Shown here: in pieces, positions 26,173 through 34,542 of the stretch
How the letters are laid out: each line of letters opens with the position of its first letter
How positions within the stretch are numbered: position 1 is the stretch's first letter
Source: JAPKZH01 sp964537875
GTDB lineage: Bacteria; Acidobacteriota; Aminicenantia; Aminicenantales; UBA4085
Reading direction: 5' to 3'
Assembly: GCA_964537875.1 (NCBI GenBank)
Contig: CAZIDN010000006.1
Location: 1-64,000, forward strand
DNA: 64,000 nucleotides
The notes under the pieces: model-generated
Told to the model about the DNA's origin: nothing
The model's input: the letters and a program-made list of their open reading frames with translations, nothing else
The model's database searches: none
Made by a program: the position numbers and the translations under genes

Positions 26173-29100
26173 TCAGTATCCTTTTAGCCTGGCCAGCCGC
26201 GCTCGGGCGTCTTTGAGTTCGACAAAACGAGGGTCCGCGTCCGCCCAATATTTGAGGAATTTTTCGTACTCTAGGCGGGCCCTGTCCTTATCGCCCTTCA
26301 CTTCCAGCACGCGGCCGAACCTGTAGTGATAGAGCGGGGGGATGAGAGCGCGAAGCTTATTCTTGGGGTCGATGGTCGTCAGCTTCGTGTATTCGGCGAC
26401 GGCTTTGTCGAGGTCGCCCTTCTTCCAGTAGGCCCGGGCCAGGACGTCCTTTTGAAACGGAATGTTGTACCCCAGCATGTTGCCGATGTTCACGCTCCGC
26501 AAACCCAAGGACTCTATCTTCTCCCCTATGCTGATCGCCTGTTCCACCGTATTCCCGGCCAAGGCGACTTCCGCGCCAAGAAGCCAGCTGAAAAAAGCGA
26601 CCTCCTCCTGTTCCGCAGGGGTCACCCTTGGGAGAAGGCTTTCCATTTCGGCCAGGCTGGCCTTCGCCGTGTCGAGCCGCCCCTGCTTGAGTTCGATCAA
26701 GCCGAGGACAAAGCGATAATAGGCCTTGTTATAGTTCAGATATGAAGGAGAGTTTTTTTCGACATAGTCCATCCAGATCTGGAGTGCCTTCCGGGCCGCA
26801 TCGAATTCTCCCCTGTCCACGTAGAGGAATCCCATGTATAGGTTCGTGTAGGCAATAATCGAGCCCATTTGGAATTTTCCCAACTGCTCTAGAATGGAGA
26901 GATAGCCCGCCAGCGACCGGTCCAGCCGGCCGAGAAGATGATCGTAGAAGTTCTTGAGGGCAAGCCCTTCCGACTTGGTCTGCGGTGTCGGCGCTTTCTT
27001 GACAAACTCCTCCAGCCAGTGCTCGGTTTCTGTGTAGTCTTCCTTAAGCGCGTAAGCGTAAGCCAGCCCTACGCACGATTGGTAGAAGTCCGGCCTCATG
27101 GTCAGCACCGCCCGGTATTTCGCCACCGCCTCGTCCAGATTCCCCATGAAAATATTCATTTCGGCGATGGAATCGATGGGGTTGGGAAGGCCGGGATTCA
27201 GCTCGGCGTAGCGCTCGAAGCACTGGACCGCTTTAGCGAAATTTCCCATCCTCGCGTATTCATAACCGAGCTGATTGATGGCATAACCGAACCTCGGGTT
27301 GATGGCGATGGCCTTTTCTAATTCCGAGACGGCCTCCTGAATGGGACCGTAGCTATCATAATAGCTTCCGAGCTCGGCATGGGCCTGGCTGTCATCCGGG
27401 TACTTCCCAACGAGTCCCGTCAGGAGCCGGAGTTGCTTTGGGCGGTCCCGTTCGATGATGGAGGCATATCTGGCCTCGATGAAGAGCCGTTCCCTTTCCG
27501 TGGCCCTGGCGGAATAGGTTTTGGCTTTTTCCAGGGCGTCTTTACGGGCAGGATAATCGTAAAGCTGTCCGTCCGCCTCCGACAGCAGGGAGTAGGCAAT
27601 GGCGAACTCGGGGTCGACGGCGACTGCTTTTTCCGCGAATTTTCTGGCTTCCGTATAAAAGAAATTCTCGTAGGCCTCTTGGGCTTTCAGATAGTAATTG
27701 TACGCCTCCATGGAGCCCGTGGTGAGGTCGATGATCTTCCGTGCCGGCGTCTCGATCTTGAGCGGCGGGAGCGCGATGCCGCGGCGGATCGTCCGGCTGA
27801 TCTCGTCGATCTGGGATTTGAGGATGCTGTCGACGCCGTCCCCTTTGGCCGAGGCGCTCTTCAGGATGTGTTTGCTCGACGCGTCCAGGACCTGGACGTC
27901 CGTCGCGAACGTCTGGCCGGCTTTGACGAAACTCCCCAGGACGAGGGCCTCGATGCCCTCCTTGCGGCAGGCTTCGAAACTTGCCTCCTCGTCGAAGATG
28001 GCGGACGCGTCCCGGCCGGAATTGCGGAGGAGGTCCTTCATCCTCTCCCAGGACGTAACCCTCAGGCGCTTCGACTCTCCGAGACTCGTGATGAGGAGGT
28101 GCGGGATCGCCTCGCGGAGGTAGTCGAGGTCGGCCTCGCCGGTCTGGTTCTTGAAACCGATGACGGCAACGGTGCGCTTGGCTCCCCCTTTCTCCGGGAT
28201 GAACTGCCAGATGGCGAGAGCCAGGAGCGCTACCAAAACGGCGACACCCGGAATCCAGATTTTTTTGGACGGAAGCCGCACGGTGATCTCCTTGGAGGTC
28301 AGCGCCCTGCGGACAGGCAAGGGGTGGGGTGTCGTCGGCAGCGACTTTCCGATGCCGGCCAGGTCGGCCAGGAAATCGGCCGCGCTCCGATAACGTTTCT
28401 CTTTGTTTTTCTCCAGGCACCTGAGAATGACGCGGTTCAGGTCCTCTGGGATCTGGGGATTAAGCGTTTGGGGATCCGGCGGCGCTTCGCTCTTTTGTTT
28501 GACGGCGACGCTCAGGGCGGTTTCGCCCTCGAAGGGGAGCCGGCCGGTCAGCATCTCGAAGAGGACGATGCCCAGGGAGTAGAGGTCGCTCGCCGGGCCG
28601 GCCTCCTTGCCCTCGACCTGCTCGGGTGACATGTACTCGGGCGTCCCGATCATCACGTTGCCGCCGGTAATCCCTCTGGCGCCGACGAGACGTGCGATCC
28701 CGAAATCCATGATCCGAGCGTTGCCATCACGGTCGATCATGATGTTCGACGGCTTGAGGTCGCGATGGACGACCCCGAGCCCGTGGGCTTCGGCAAGCCC
28801 TTCAGCGACCTGGCGGGCGACCCGGAGGGACGTGCCGAGCGCCATCTGGCCGGAACTTCGGATGAAGGCCTTCAGGTCCTCGCCCCTGACATACTCTAGA
28901 GTGATGAAGAACGTGCCCCGGTCCTCGTTCAGGTCGTACACTCGGCCGACGCTTTTGTGAACGATCTTCCGGGCGATCTTGAGCTCATTCTTGAAGCGCT
29001 CAACGCTGGCCTTGTCGGCGGCGATCTCTGGCTTGATGACCTTGATGGCGATCTCCTCGCCGACCTTCGTGTCGAGGGCCCGATAGACCCTGCCCATCCC

Positions 29101-29298
29101 GCCGCCGCCGAGCTCTTCGACGATCTGGTAGCGCGAAGCGAAGAGCGTCCCCGTTGTCAGCTCTTCACGTGGAGTGTCCAATGTCCTGGTAGGAGGGCCG
29201 GACGTGCCGGGGGGATGGGGAAGCGCTGTTGCGCACTCCCTGCAGTATTTGGAATCGGACGGATTCTCCACCTGACACTGCGGGCACTTGATGCTCAT
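26173..29298 (-). CDS. Membrane Ser/Thr protein kinase with zinc ribbon, TolB-like and TPR domains
   Basis: 1041 residues. Domains in order: zinc ribbon (CPQCQVENPSDSKYCREC, 5-22); Hanks-type kinase (about 58-315) with GGGGMGRVY, HRDLKPSNIMID, DFGIAR and GTPEYMSPEQ, so all catalytic motifs are intact; a transmembrane helix (about 350-368); a TolB/FlgO-like domain (about 375-525, TVAVIGFKNQTGEADLDYL); and a long TPR array to the end. The architecture with extracytoplasmic TPRs is typical of Acidobacteriota and Aminicenantes signalling kinases. AGGGGAAG precedes the ATG. The substrate is unknown, and no phosphatase is adjacent. Confidence 0.92.
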   Translation of the reverse strand: MSIKCPQCQVENPSDSKYCRECATALPHPPGTSGPPTRTLDTPREELTTGTLFASRYQIVEELGGGGMGRVYRALDTKVGEEIAIKVIKPEIAADKASVERFKNELKIARKIVHKSVGRVYDLNEDRGTFFITLEYVRGEDLKAFIRSSGQMALGTSLRVARQVAEGLAEAHGLGVVHRDLKPSNIMIDRDGNARIMDFGIARLVGARGITGGNVMIGTPEYMSPEQVEGKEAGPASDLYSLGIVLFEMLTGRLPFEGETALSVAVKQKSEAPPDPQTLNPQIPEDLNRVILRCLEKNKEKRYRSAADFLADLAGIGKSLPTTPHPLPVRRALTSKEITVRLPSKKIWIPGVAVLVALLALAIWQFIPEKGGAKRTVAVIGFKNQTGEADLDYLREAIPHLLITSLGESKRLRVTSWERMKDLLRNSGRDASAIFDEEASFEACRKEGIEALVLGSFVKAGQTFATDVQVLDASSKHILKSASAKGDGVDSILKSQIDEISRTIRRGIALPPLKIETPARKIIDLTTGSMEAYNYYLKAQEAYENFFYTEARKFAEKAVAVDPEFAIAYSLLSEADGQLYDYPARKDALEKAKTYSARATERERLFIEARYASIIERDRPKQLRLLTGLVGKYPDDSQAHAELGSYYDSYGPIQEAVSELEKAIAINPRFGYAINQLGYEYARMGNFAKAVQCFERYAELNPGLPNPIDSIAEMNIFMGNLDEAVAKYRAVLTMRPDFYQSCVGLAYAYALKEDYTETEHWLEEFVKKAPTPQTKSEGLALKNFYDHLLGRLDRSLAGYLSILEQLGKFQMGSIIAYTNLYMGFLYVDRGEFDAARKALQIWMDYVEKNSPSYLNYNKAYYRFVLGLIELKQGRLDTAKASLAEMESLLPRVTPAEQEEVAFFSWLLGAEVALAGNTVEQAISIGEKIESLGLRSVNIGNMLGYNIPFQKDVLARAYWKKGDLDKAVAEYTKLTTIDPKNKLRALIPPLYHYRFGRVLEVKGDKDRARLEYEKFLKYWADADPRFVELKDARARLARLKGY

Positions 29299-29366
29299 GA
29301 TACTTCCCCTCTGTTGAACTTATATCACAATCTCAAGGACAGGGAAAGGGCTGGGCATTCGTGTGA

Positions 29367-29432
29367 TCAGAGACAGAAGACCTTGCGGCAGAGGCCGTTT
29401 TGCTGCAAGCGCTTCTGCGGCTGGCTTCTTAG
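29367..29432 (+). pseudogene. Remnant C-terminus of an amidohydrolase paralogue
   Basis: In frame this reads SETEDLAAEAVLLQALLRLAS followed by TAG, after a TGA. It aligns with the end of the amidase at 24804-26033 (WEDLEKGANLLLQALLQLAS, stop). Over the last 36 bases 29 match, and several of the differences are synonymous third-position changes, showing that this was once coding. Only about 22 codons survive; the stop overlaps the 3' end of the opposite release-factor gene. Confidence 0.6.
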
Positions 29433-29851
29433 AATTCATCCGGGCTGGGCCGGAAAGCGCGCCCCATTTTGACGACGGCGTGTCTTCGCTTGTCCTCGAG
29501 CATTTTCTGCTTGGCCCGCTTAGACCGTTTTCGTTTCTGCCGGCGGACCTTTTCGATCCTCTGCTGCTTCTCGCTCTCTTTTCCGAGGACCATGGCTTCG
29601 ATCTTGTCGGCAAGAATGCGGCGGGCCAGGAACCGGTTGATGGATTGGGACCGTTCCCGCTGGCACTTGACCTCGATGCCGGTGGGCAGGTGTTTCAAAT
29701 AGACGCAGGTCGCAACCTTATTGACATGCTGCCCGCCCTTGCCCTGGGAGCGGATAAATTTTTCGACGAGGTCGCTTTCCCGGATGCCAAGGCGCTCCAT
29801 CTTGAGGCGCAAGGCCTCTTCTTTTTCCGACCGCACGCCAAAGTTAAGCAT
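29429..29851 (-). CDS. GGQ-domain release-factor-like protein (ArfB/C12orf65 type)
   Basis: 140 residues: a class I release-factor catalytic domain without codon-recognition domains. RSQGKGGQHVNKVATCVYL holds the GGQ peptidyl-tRNA hydrolysis motif, and ERSQSINRFLARRILADKIE follows as in RF domain 3. The tail is strongly basic (KVRRQKRKRSKRAKQK), as in ArfB, whose tail enters the empty mRNA channel. It therefore probably rescues stalled ribosomes by hydrolysing peptidyl-tRNA. The gene stands alone between a kinase and an intergenic stretch; its 3' end overlaps an amidase remnant on the other strand. Confidence 0.85.
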   Translation of the reverse strand: MLNFGVRSEKEEALRLKMERLGIRESDLVEKFIRSQGKGGQHVNKVATCVYLKHLPTGIEVKCQRERSQSINRFLARRILADKIEAMVLGKESEKQQRIEKVRRQKRKRSKRAKQKMLEDKRRHAVVKMGRAFRPSPDEF

Positions 29852-29890
29852 GGAATCAAAGCTAAAGGATTTTCAAGCCAATGTCAATTC

Positions 29891-29995
29891 GGAGGAAACC
29901 CTAGGCAAGGGCTTCCTTCCAAGAGTATCCCAAAATTGCCGATAGAAATGCCCGACGGGTCCTGTCATGGTTCACCCCCGGCGCCCCTCGCGGTC
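29891..29995 (-). repeat. Degenerate copy of the nested palindromic element
   Basis: GGAGGAAACCCT...AGGGCTTCCTTCC is an imperfect hairpin followed by AAGAGTATCC and, after an insertion, CCCGACGGGTCC...GGTTCACCCCC. This order matches the half-element at 36080-36145 (TTTCCCTCCAAGAGTATCC then GACGGGACTGGTTCCCC). The matching outer stem is not recognisable. It lies in the 394-base gap before the M14 peptidase, which otherwise has no gene. Confidence 0.5.
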
Positions 29996-30169
29996 TAACC
30001 TATTCATCTTTATACAGAAGGATGTGCGGCATCAAACGCTCGGGTCGGCGGGGGGCCCCCGAACCACGCCACCCATCGGGCGTCCGCTCTTTATGTTAAT
30101 TTCGCGGAAAAACAAGCACTTTTGTTTAATGCTCTGTTCCGATCGGCAAATTTGGGAGTATCCTCGTAG

Positions 30170-30198
30170 TTGACGGATCAGCACAATTACAATAAAAT
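30170..30198 (+). promoter_or_regulatory. Sigma-70-like promoter of the M14 peptidase gene
   Basis: TTGACG (30170-30175), 17-base spacer, TAAAAT (30193-30198); predicted transcription start near 30205, leaving about a 40-base leader. Confidence 0.6.
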
Positions 30199-30245
30199 TT
30201 TGCTTCGTGGATTTTGCCCTGAACATCAGAAGAAAGGAATCAAAT

Positions 30246-31901
30246 ATGCCGCCATCAAAAAAAATCGCTTTTCTCTTGGCAGTTTTCGGGCTCGGGCTTT
30301 TCACTCTTGCCGGGTTTTCATTTGCCCAGAAGCAGCCGCAGACCGTGGCCGAAGCGACGAATTATGCCGCTACGTCCCGGCATGCCGACGTCTTGAATTT
30401 CGTCCGGGAGCTCCAAAAGGAGAGCCCCCTGATCAGGGTCGAGACGCTATGCCGGAGCACAGAAGGAAGGGATGTGCCTCTCCTCATCATCAGCAGCCCT
30501 GTCCCAGGATCGCCTCTCGAGCCCAGAAATAGTAAAAAGGCGGTCATCTATATCCAGGCCAATATCCACGCCGGCGAAGTCGAAGGCAAGGAGGCCTCGC
30601 TGATGGTGGCGAGGGATATCCTGCAGCAGGCCAAGCCTCCCTATTTGGATAAGCTGGTCATCCTGATTTGTCCGATCTTCAACGCGGACGGCAATGAAAG
30701 AATCAGCCCTGCCAACCGCCGCCAGCAGCCCGGCCCCGAGCAGGGAGTCGGGGTCCGGCCGAACGGCCAGAACCTCGACCTCAACCGGGATTCGATGAAG
30801 CTCGAGAGCCCAGAGCTCCAAGGGCTTCTGAAAAATGTCCTCAACCGGTGGGACCCTCTCCTGCTTGTCGATTGCCACACCACCGACGGCGCTTATCATG
30901 AGCAAACCGTGACCTATTCCTGGCCGCTCAACCCGAACGGCGACGCGGCCCTGATCGAATTCCAGCGCTCGAAAATGCTCCCGGCGATAAATAAAATCAT
31001 GAAGGACAAGTACAGTACGCTCGGCCTCCCCTACGGCGGTTTCCGGGATTCCAGGGCGCCGGAAAAAGGCTGGGAGACTTTCGAACCCCAGCCGCGCTAT
31101 GTCACGAACTATATTGGGCTGCGGAACCGGCTGGCCATTCTGGACGAAAATTATGTCCATGCGGATTTCAAGACGCGCGTCCTGAGCAATTATGGCTTCC
31201 TCCTGGCCACGCTGGATTACTGCGCCGCCCATGCCGATGAACTGATGAAAATGGCGGCCGACGCCGACCTCAGGACTATCGCCCGAGGTGCGGACCCCAA
31301 AGCCGCGGACCTGTTCGGGCTCGAATATGACATCAAAGCCCTGCCCGAACCTGTGACCGTCCTCGGCTATGAAATGGAAGTGATCGAGAGAGAAGGGGCT
31401 CGGTTTCCGCAGATGAAAAGAACGGATAAGAAAAAGACCTATATTGTCCCTTATTTCGCGGATTTTTCTTTTAAGAGATCGGTGCCTTTCCCGGCCGGTT
31501 ACCTCATTCCCGCGGCTTCGACGGAAGTCATCCAAAAGCTCCTTCAGCACGGCCTGCTCGTGGAAAAGCTGATCCAGCCCGCAACGCTCGAAGTTGAATC
31601 GTTCAAGACCAAGGAAATCAAGGGGGCCGAGCGGCTCTACCAGGGCCATCGCACCAACACGATCAAGGGCGAATACGCCAAGGAACAGAAGGAATTCCCG
31701 GCCGGGACGGTGTTTGTCACGACGGCCCAACCTCTCGCCAATGTCGCCGCATACCTCCTGGAGCCGGAAAGCGACGACGGGCTGCTCGTCTGGAACTATT
31801 TTGACCGGGACCTGGCCGGCCAATTCGGCGGCGGCCCGGCTGGCTTTCCTATCTACAAGTTGTCGAAACCGGCAATCCTAGTCAAAGAGACCGTCCGGTA
31901 A
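30246..31901 (+). CDS. M14-family zinc carboxypeptidase, exported
   Basis: 551 residues from the ATG at 30246 (MPPSKKIAFLL), preferred to the open frame from 30207 because AAAGGA precedes it. A signal peptide (KKIAFLLAVFGLGLFTLAGFS trimmed to about residues 5-25) predicts export. The zinc site is visible as NIHAGEVEGKE (about 107) and the third ligand in VDCHTTDG (about 208); NLDLNRD supplies the usual Arg. It should remove C-terminal residues from peptides in the periplasm, complementing the tricorn-type protease. The C-terminal third is a family extension. A 67-base palindrome follows the stop. Confidence 0.88.
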   Translation: MPPSKKIAFLLAVFGLGLFTLAGFSFAQKQPQTVAEATNYAATSRHADVLNFVRELQKESPLIRVETLCRSTEGRDVPLLIISSPVPGSPLEPRNSKKAVIYIQANIHAGEVEGKEASLMVARDILQQAKPPYLDKLVILICPIFNADGNERISPANRRQQPGPEQGVGVRPNGQNLDLNRDSMKLESPELQGLLKNVLNRWDPLLLVDCHTTDGAYHEQTVTYSWPLNPNGDAALIEFQRSKMLPAINKIMKDKYSTLGLPYGGFRDSRAPEKGWETFEPQPRYVTNYIGLRNRLAILDENYVHADFKTRVLSNYGFLLATLDYCAAHADELMKMAADADLRTIARGADPKAADLFGLEYDIKALPEPVTVLGYEMEVIEREGARFPQMKRTDKKKTYIVPYFADFSFKRSVPFPAGYLIPAASTEVIQKLLQHGLLVEKLIQPATLEVESFKTKEIKGAERLYQGHRTNTIKGEYAKEQKEFPAGTVFVTTAQPLANVAAYLLEPESDDGLLVWNYFDRDLAGQFGGGPAGFPIYKLSKPAILVKETVR

Positions 31902-31907
31902 AAAAAC

Positions 31908-31974
31908 GGGGTCAAAGCTACTCGTTGCGCAAAAAATTCCTTCGAGAATGTGCGTAACGAGTAGGTTTGACCCC
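31908..31974. repeat. 67-bp palindromic repeat, GGGGTCAAA type, intergenic copy
   Basis: GGGGTCAAAGCTACTCGTTG at 31908-31927 pairs with the complement of AACGAGTAGGTTTGACCCC ending at 31974, with two or three mismatches. It nearly fills the gap between the convergent M14 and PTS-IIA genes and could act as a bidirectional terminator. It matches the in-gene copy at 15599-15664. Confidence 0.85.
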
Positions 31975-31978
31975 GGGA

Positions 31979-32803
31979 TTATTTCTTTTTCTTTTTTGCG
32001 GCGACGAGGTATTTTCCGCAGTTCTCGCAGACGTAGATATCGTTGCTGCCCTCAATCGCCGAGCTCATCTGGGTCGAGACATTGATGTTACAGCCCTGGC
32101 AGGCGCCGTCGTCCACTTCAGCCACGGCAAAGCCGTATCGCTCCATGAGCTTGTCGAACCGGGCCAGCAGGGCCTGGTCAAGCTCTTCCCGGATGTAGCT
32201 GCCCTGCGCCTGGAGCGTCTTGAGCTGGGCTTTCGGCGCTTTTCTTTTTTTCATCTCGATTTCCTGGAGTTTCTTGAGCAGGCTGGCCCGGCTGACGATT
32301 TTATCTTCTTGAGGGAGCCTCAGCTCGATTTCGGAAAGGACGTTGTAAAGGTCGTTCTTGTCCTTGGCTTGAAAGGCCCTTTGCCGGAATTCCGGTTTCC
32401 GCAAGAATTGGGCCAGCCCGGCGAAGAGGTGGTTGAAGAGTCCGGGAAGGGTCGGGTTCCAGACGATCAAGATGATCAGTTGGACTTTTTTCTTATCGGC
32501 GGCATCAAAATCAATCCCTTTTTCGGACCTCCCAACGGCGACGGCGATCTCCCCGCCCGTATTCACGCGGGCATGAGGAACGGCAACGCCTTCGCCGAGA
32601 GCCGTCGAATCCAGGCTTTCGCGGTCGATGAGCCGGGTCAGGATGAGCTTTTTGTTCCGGATCAGCTTTTGCTTGGCCAGGATATCCAGGAGCTCTTCGA
32701 TGGCCTGGACCTTGTCCTTAGCTTCGAGATCATAAACGATTTGGGAGGGTTTCAGATAATCGGAAAAGTAGGTAATCCCTAAAATATCCTTCTTTTCCAT
32801 CAA
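31979..32803 (-). CDS. PTS EIIA(Ntr-type) domain fused to C4 zinc ribbon
   Basis: 274 residues. Residues about 10-155 are a fructose/nitrogen-type PTS EIIA domain with the phosphoacceptor His77 in GEGVAVPHARV. Residues about 165-265 contain a short helical/coiled segment and a zf-RING_7-like C4 zinc ribbon (CQGCNINVSTQ then YVCENCGKYL). No membrane EIIC or EI/HPr gene is nearby, so a regulatory PtsN-like role is more likely than sugar transport. C4 ribbons of this type occur in CT398/HP0958 proteins, some of which bind sigma-54. The tail is KKKKK. The fusion is unusual as far as I know. Confidence 0.85.
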   Translation of the reverse strand: MMEKKDILGITYFSDYLKPSQIVYDLEAKDKVQAIEELLDILAKQKLIRNKKLILTRLIDRESLDSTALGEGVAVPHARVNTGGEIAVAVGRSEKGIDFDAADKKKVQLIILIVWNPTLPGLFNHLFAGLAQFLRKPEFRQRAFQAKDKNDLYNVLSEIELRLPQEDKIVSRASLLKKLQEIEMKKRKAPKAQLKTLQAQGSYIREELDQALLARFDKLMERYGFAVAEVDDGACQGCNINVSTQMSSAIEGSNDIYVCENCGKYLVAAKKKKK

Positions 32804-32889
32804 GTTGACTTATTCTACCATAAATTTCAAAGAAAACAAAACCCTAGGTGGACGGTACGAGTGCCGTTCCTGAACTGCCCCCTGTTTTC

Positions 32890-32972
32890 TGTCGAGGAGC
32901 GCGGCGACGTGGCAATCTCATGCCCTTCGCGAAACGAGAGGGGATTCCTCGCTCCGTTCGGAATGTCATACA
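32890..32972. repeat. Intergenic palindromic element (GACGTGGCAATCTC type)
   Basis: GTCGAGGAGCGCGGCGACGT followed by GGCAATCTC, then GAGGGGATTCCTCGCTCCG further on, resembles the widespread intergenic element with GAGGAGCGAAGCGACGTGG arms; the right half is an imperfect complement. No convincing gene lies in 32804-33046. Confidence 0.5.
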
Positions 32973-33046
32973 AGATTACCACCTTTTAAAGGAGCTGGTC
33001 GGAGCGAAAGAAAACACCCAGGTTGCCTATCCGCTCGGGGATATAC

Positions 33047-34003
33047 TTAAAACCCAGGTTCGGTGCGGTCCGCCCCCTGTTCAGGAAGGGATGGCAGGAG
33101 GGCGAAATCTCGCGCCAGATCATACGTTTGGGCGACCCCGGCCAGGCTGGCCGCTTGCGAGGCCAGACGAATGCCGAACGACGCGGCCTCGGAAATCGAG
33201 GCTCCTTTGGCCAGCCTGTGCATCGTTCCCGCGCAAAAAACGTCTCCGCAGCCCGTCGTATCAACAACCGTCTTGGCTCGGGGAGCACGCATTTTTCGAG
33301 ATCCGGCCGGGGTAGAAACCAAGACCCCTTCCTTTCCCATGGTCACAAAAACGGCCTGGACGCCGATCTTAAAAGCATCTTTCACGAACGCTTCGATCTC
33401 ACCCTCTTCAGGCCATCGCTGAGGATGTCCCAGCATGCAGGCTACTTCTTGACGGTTAGCCTGGAGGTAGGCAGCGCCCTTGACCCATTCTCTCCAATCG
33501 GCCAGGGAAATATATTCTCTATGCTTATGGAGATGTTTGGCCAAGGCGAGCGAATGGACATCCAGCCAAATGGGACAGTCTGCGGAGTCGGCGATCTTCC
33601 GCCAGTCGCCGAGCGCGATGTCAAAACCCGAGTTGAACACCATCAGGAGCATCTCGATTTGGGCTAGATCGCCAAGGGCTTTGGCCGGGTCGAGGGACGG
33701 GACAGCGGATTCCAGGACCTCTTCGCGTTCTTTGAGATGTTCCGAGTAGCGGAGGAAGACCTTGTTGCCAGGCCCCGGGACAAACTCCAGGCCGTTCGTG
33801 TAGAGGGTCGTCCATGTCCCGATAAGCGGCTGCACCTCGGGCTTCAGCCCCCGGCTGCAGTTCGAGTAAAGGAAGACTTCCTCGGCCAAGCCGCAGAGTG
33901 TGGCCGCCTGATAGAGAATGCCGCCGAGTCCTTTAAGGAGGCGGCCGTCGTCATGGGTGATGATATCGGAAGTGATGGTGCCGATCAGCCCAAATGTGCT
34001 CAT
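33047..34003 (-). CDS. PfkB-family sugar/nucleoside kinase
   Basis: 318 residues of the ribokinase (PfkB) fold. The C-terminal signature VVDTTGCGDVFCAGTM contains the catalytic Asp and anion hole (usually DTTGAGD; here Cys replaces Ala). An N-terminal IGTITSDII and a GGILYQAATL segment correspond to the substrate-lid region. It phosphorylates a sugar, nucleoside or related alcohol; the N-terminal substrate motif is not specific enough to say which. It is monocistronic and its C-terminus (RTEPGF) is unremarkable. Conflicting plus-strand open frames over it are shadows. Confidence 0.85.
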   Translation of the reverse strand: MSTFGLIGTITSDIITHDDGRLLKGLGGILYQAATLCGLAEEVFLYSNCSRGLKPEVQPLIGTWTTLYTNGLEFVPGPGNKVFLRYSEHLKEREEVLESAVPSLDPAKALGDLAQIEMLLMVFNSGFDIALGDWRKIADSADCPIWLDVHSLALAKHLHKHREYISLADWREWVKGAAYLQANRQEVACMLGHPQRWPEEGEIEAFVKDAFKIGVQAVFVTMGKEGVLVSTPAGSRKMRAPRAKTVVDTTGCGDVFCAGTMHRLAKGASISEAASFGIRLASQAASLAGVAQTYDLARDFALLPSLPEQGADRTEPGF

Positions 34004-34144
34004 GCCCGCCAGGTCTCATGGTATGCAAGATCGCCGAAAATTTCAAGGAATCCGGCTAAAAGACTGATAATAATCTTCTTTTTAGCCGTCTATTTTATTG
34101 ACCCGAGCTTCAATTCATAAGGCGAACCATTTTGGAAGGATGTT

Positions 34145-34175
34145 ACTTGACAATGAGTCAAGTATAATTTAAAAT
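34145..34175 (+). promoter_or_regulatory. Promoter and palindromic operator of the HTH gene pair
   Basis: TTGACA (34147-34152), 17-base spacer, TAAAAT (34170-34175). A perfect inverted repeat ACTTGAC-AATGA-GTCAAGT (34145-34163) covers the -35 box, as expected for an autorepressed operon. The ATG at 34180 has no Shine-Dalgarno and lies about at the predicted transcription start, so the first mRNA may be leaderless. Confidence 0.65.
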
Positions 34176-34179
34176 AAGC

Positions 34180-34542
34180 ATGTCGGAAGAAGAATTCATT
34201 GAGACTTCTTTCTTGATTCCAATCCATGAGGACAAGGAAATCGGAAATGGCAAACTTCATCCCTCTGACCGCTGGACGTTTTTTCAAAGAAAGCTTTATA
34301 TTACGTTCGAGAGATGGACACTTGCGCCGGGTGTATATCAAGGTTGTTACAAAGAGCCTGATACAGATCAGGAAATCGCCGATTTTTCCTATAAATACAT
34401 TCTTGCAGTGGCCAAAAAAGATTTGGATAAACTCAAAGAGCTCCTTAGGACCGAATGTGCTGTTTTCAGACAAAAATTCATTTATTTTGAAGCTGCCGGA
34501 AAAGTCGATCTTTTAGAGGTGTGTTATGCAAAGAATTTATGA
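34180..34542 (+). CDS. Conserved-looking hypothetical, first gene of HTH pair
   Basis: 120 residues, no signal peptide or membrane segment. Visible features are SFLIPIHEDKEIGNGKLHP, RWTLAPGVYQGCYKEPDTDQ and DFSYKYILAVAKKDLDKLKE; the mixed beta/alpha character fits a small compact domain. I do not recognise an assigned function; I have a vague memory of unannotated proteins with LAPG.Y.G and YIVAV motifs. It is AT-rich and its stop overlaps the start of the HTH gene by 17 bases. With an operator upstream and an XRE-type partner downstream, a toxin-antitoxin-like or regulator/effector pair is plausible but unproven. Confidence 0.6.
   Translation: MSEEEFIETSFLIPIHEDKEIGNGKLHPSDRWTFFQRKLYITFERWTLAPGVYQGCYKEPDTDQEIADFSYKYILAVAKKDLDKLKELLRTECAVFRQKFIYFEAAGKVDLLEVCYAKNL

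Noticed and set aside
32848..33315. 155-residue plus-strand open frame opposite the PfkB kinase
   Set aside because: It runs antisense through the kinase C-terminus and a palindromic element, with no protein-like motif; the kinase frame is clearly the real gene.
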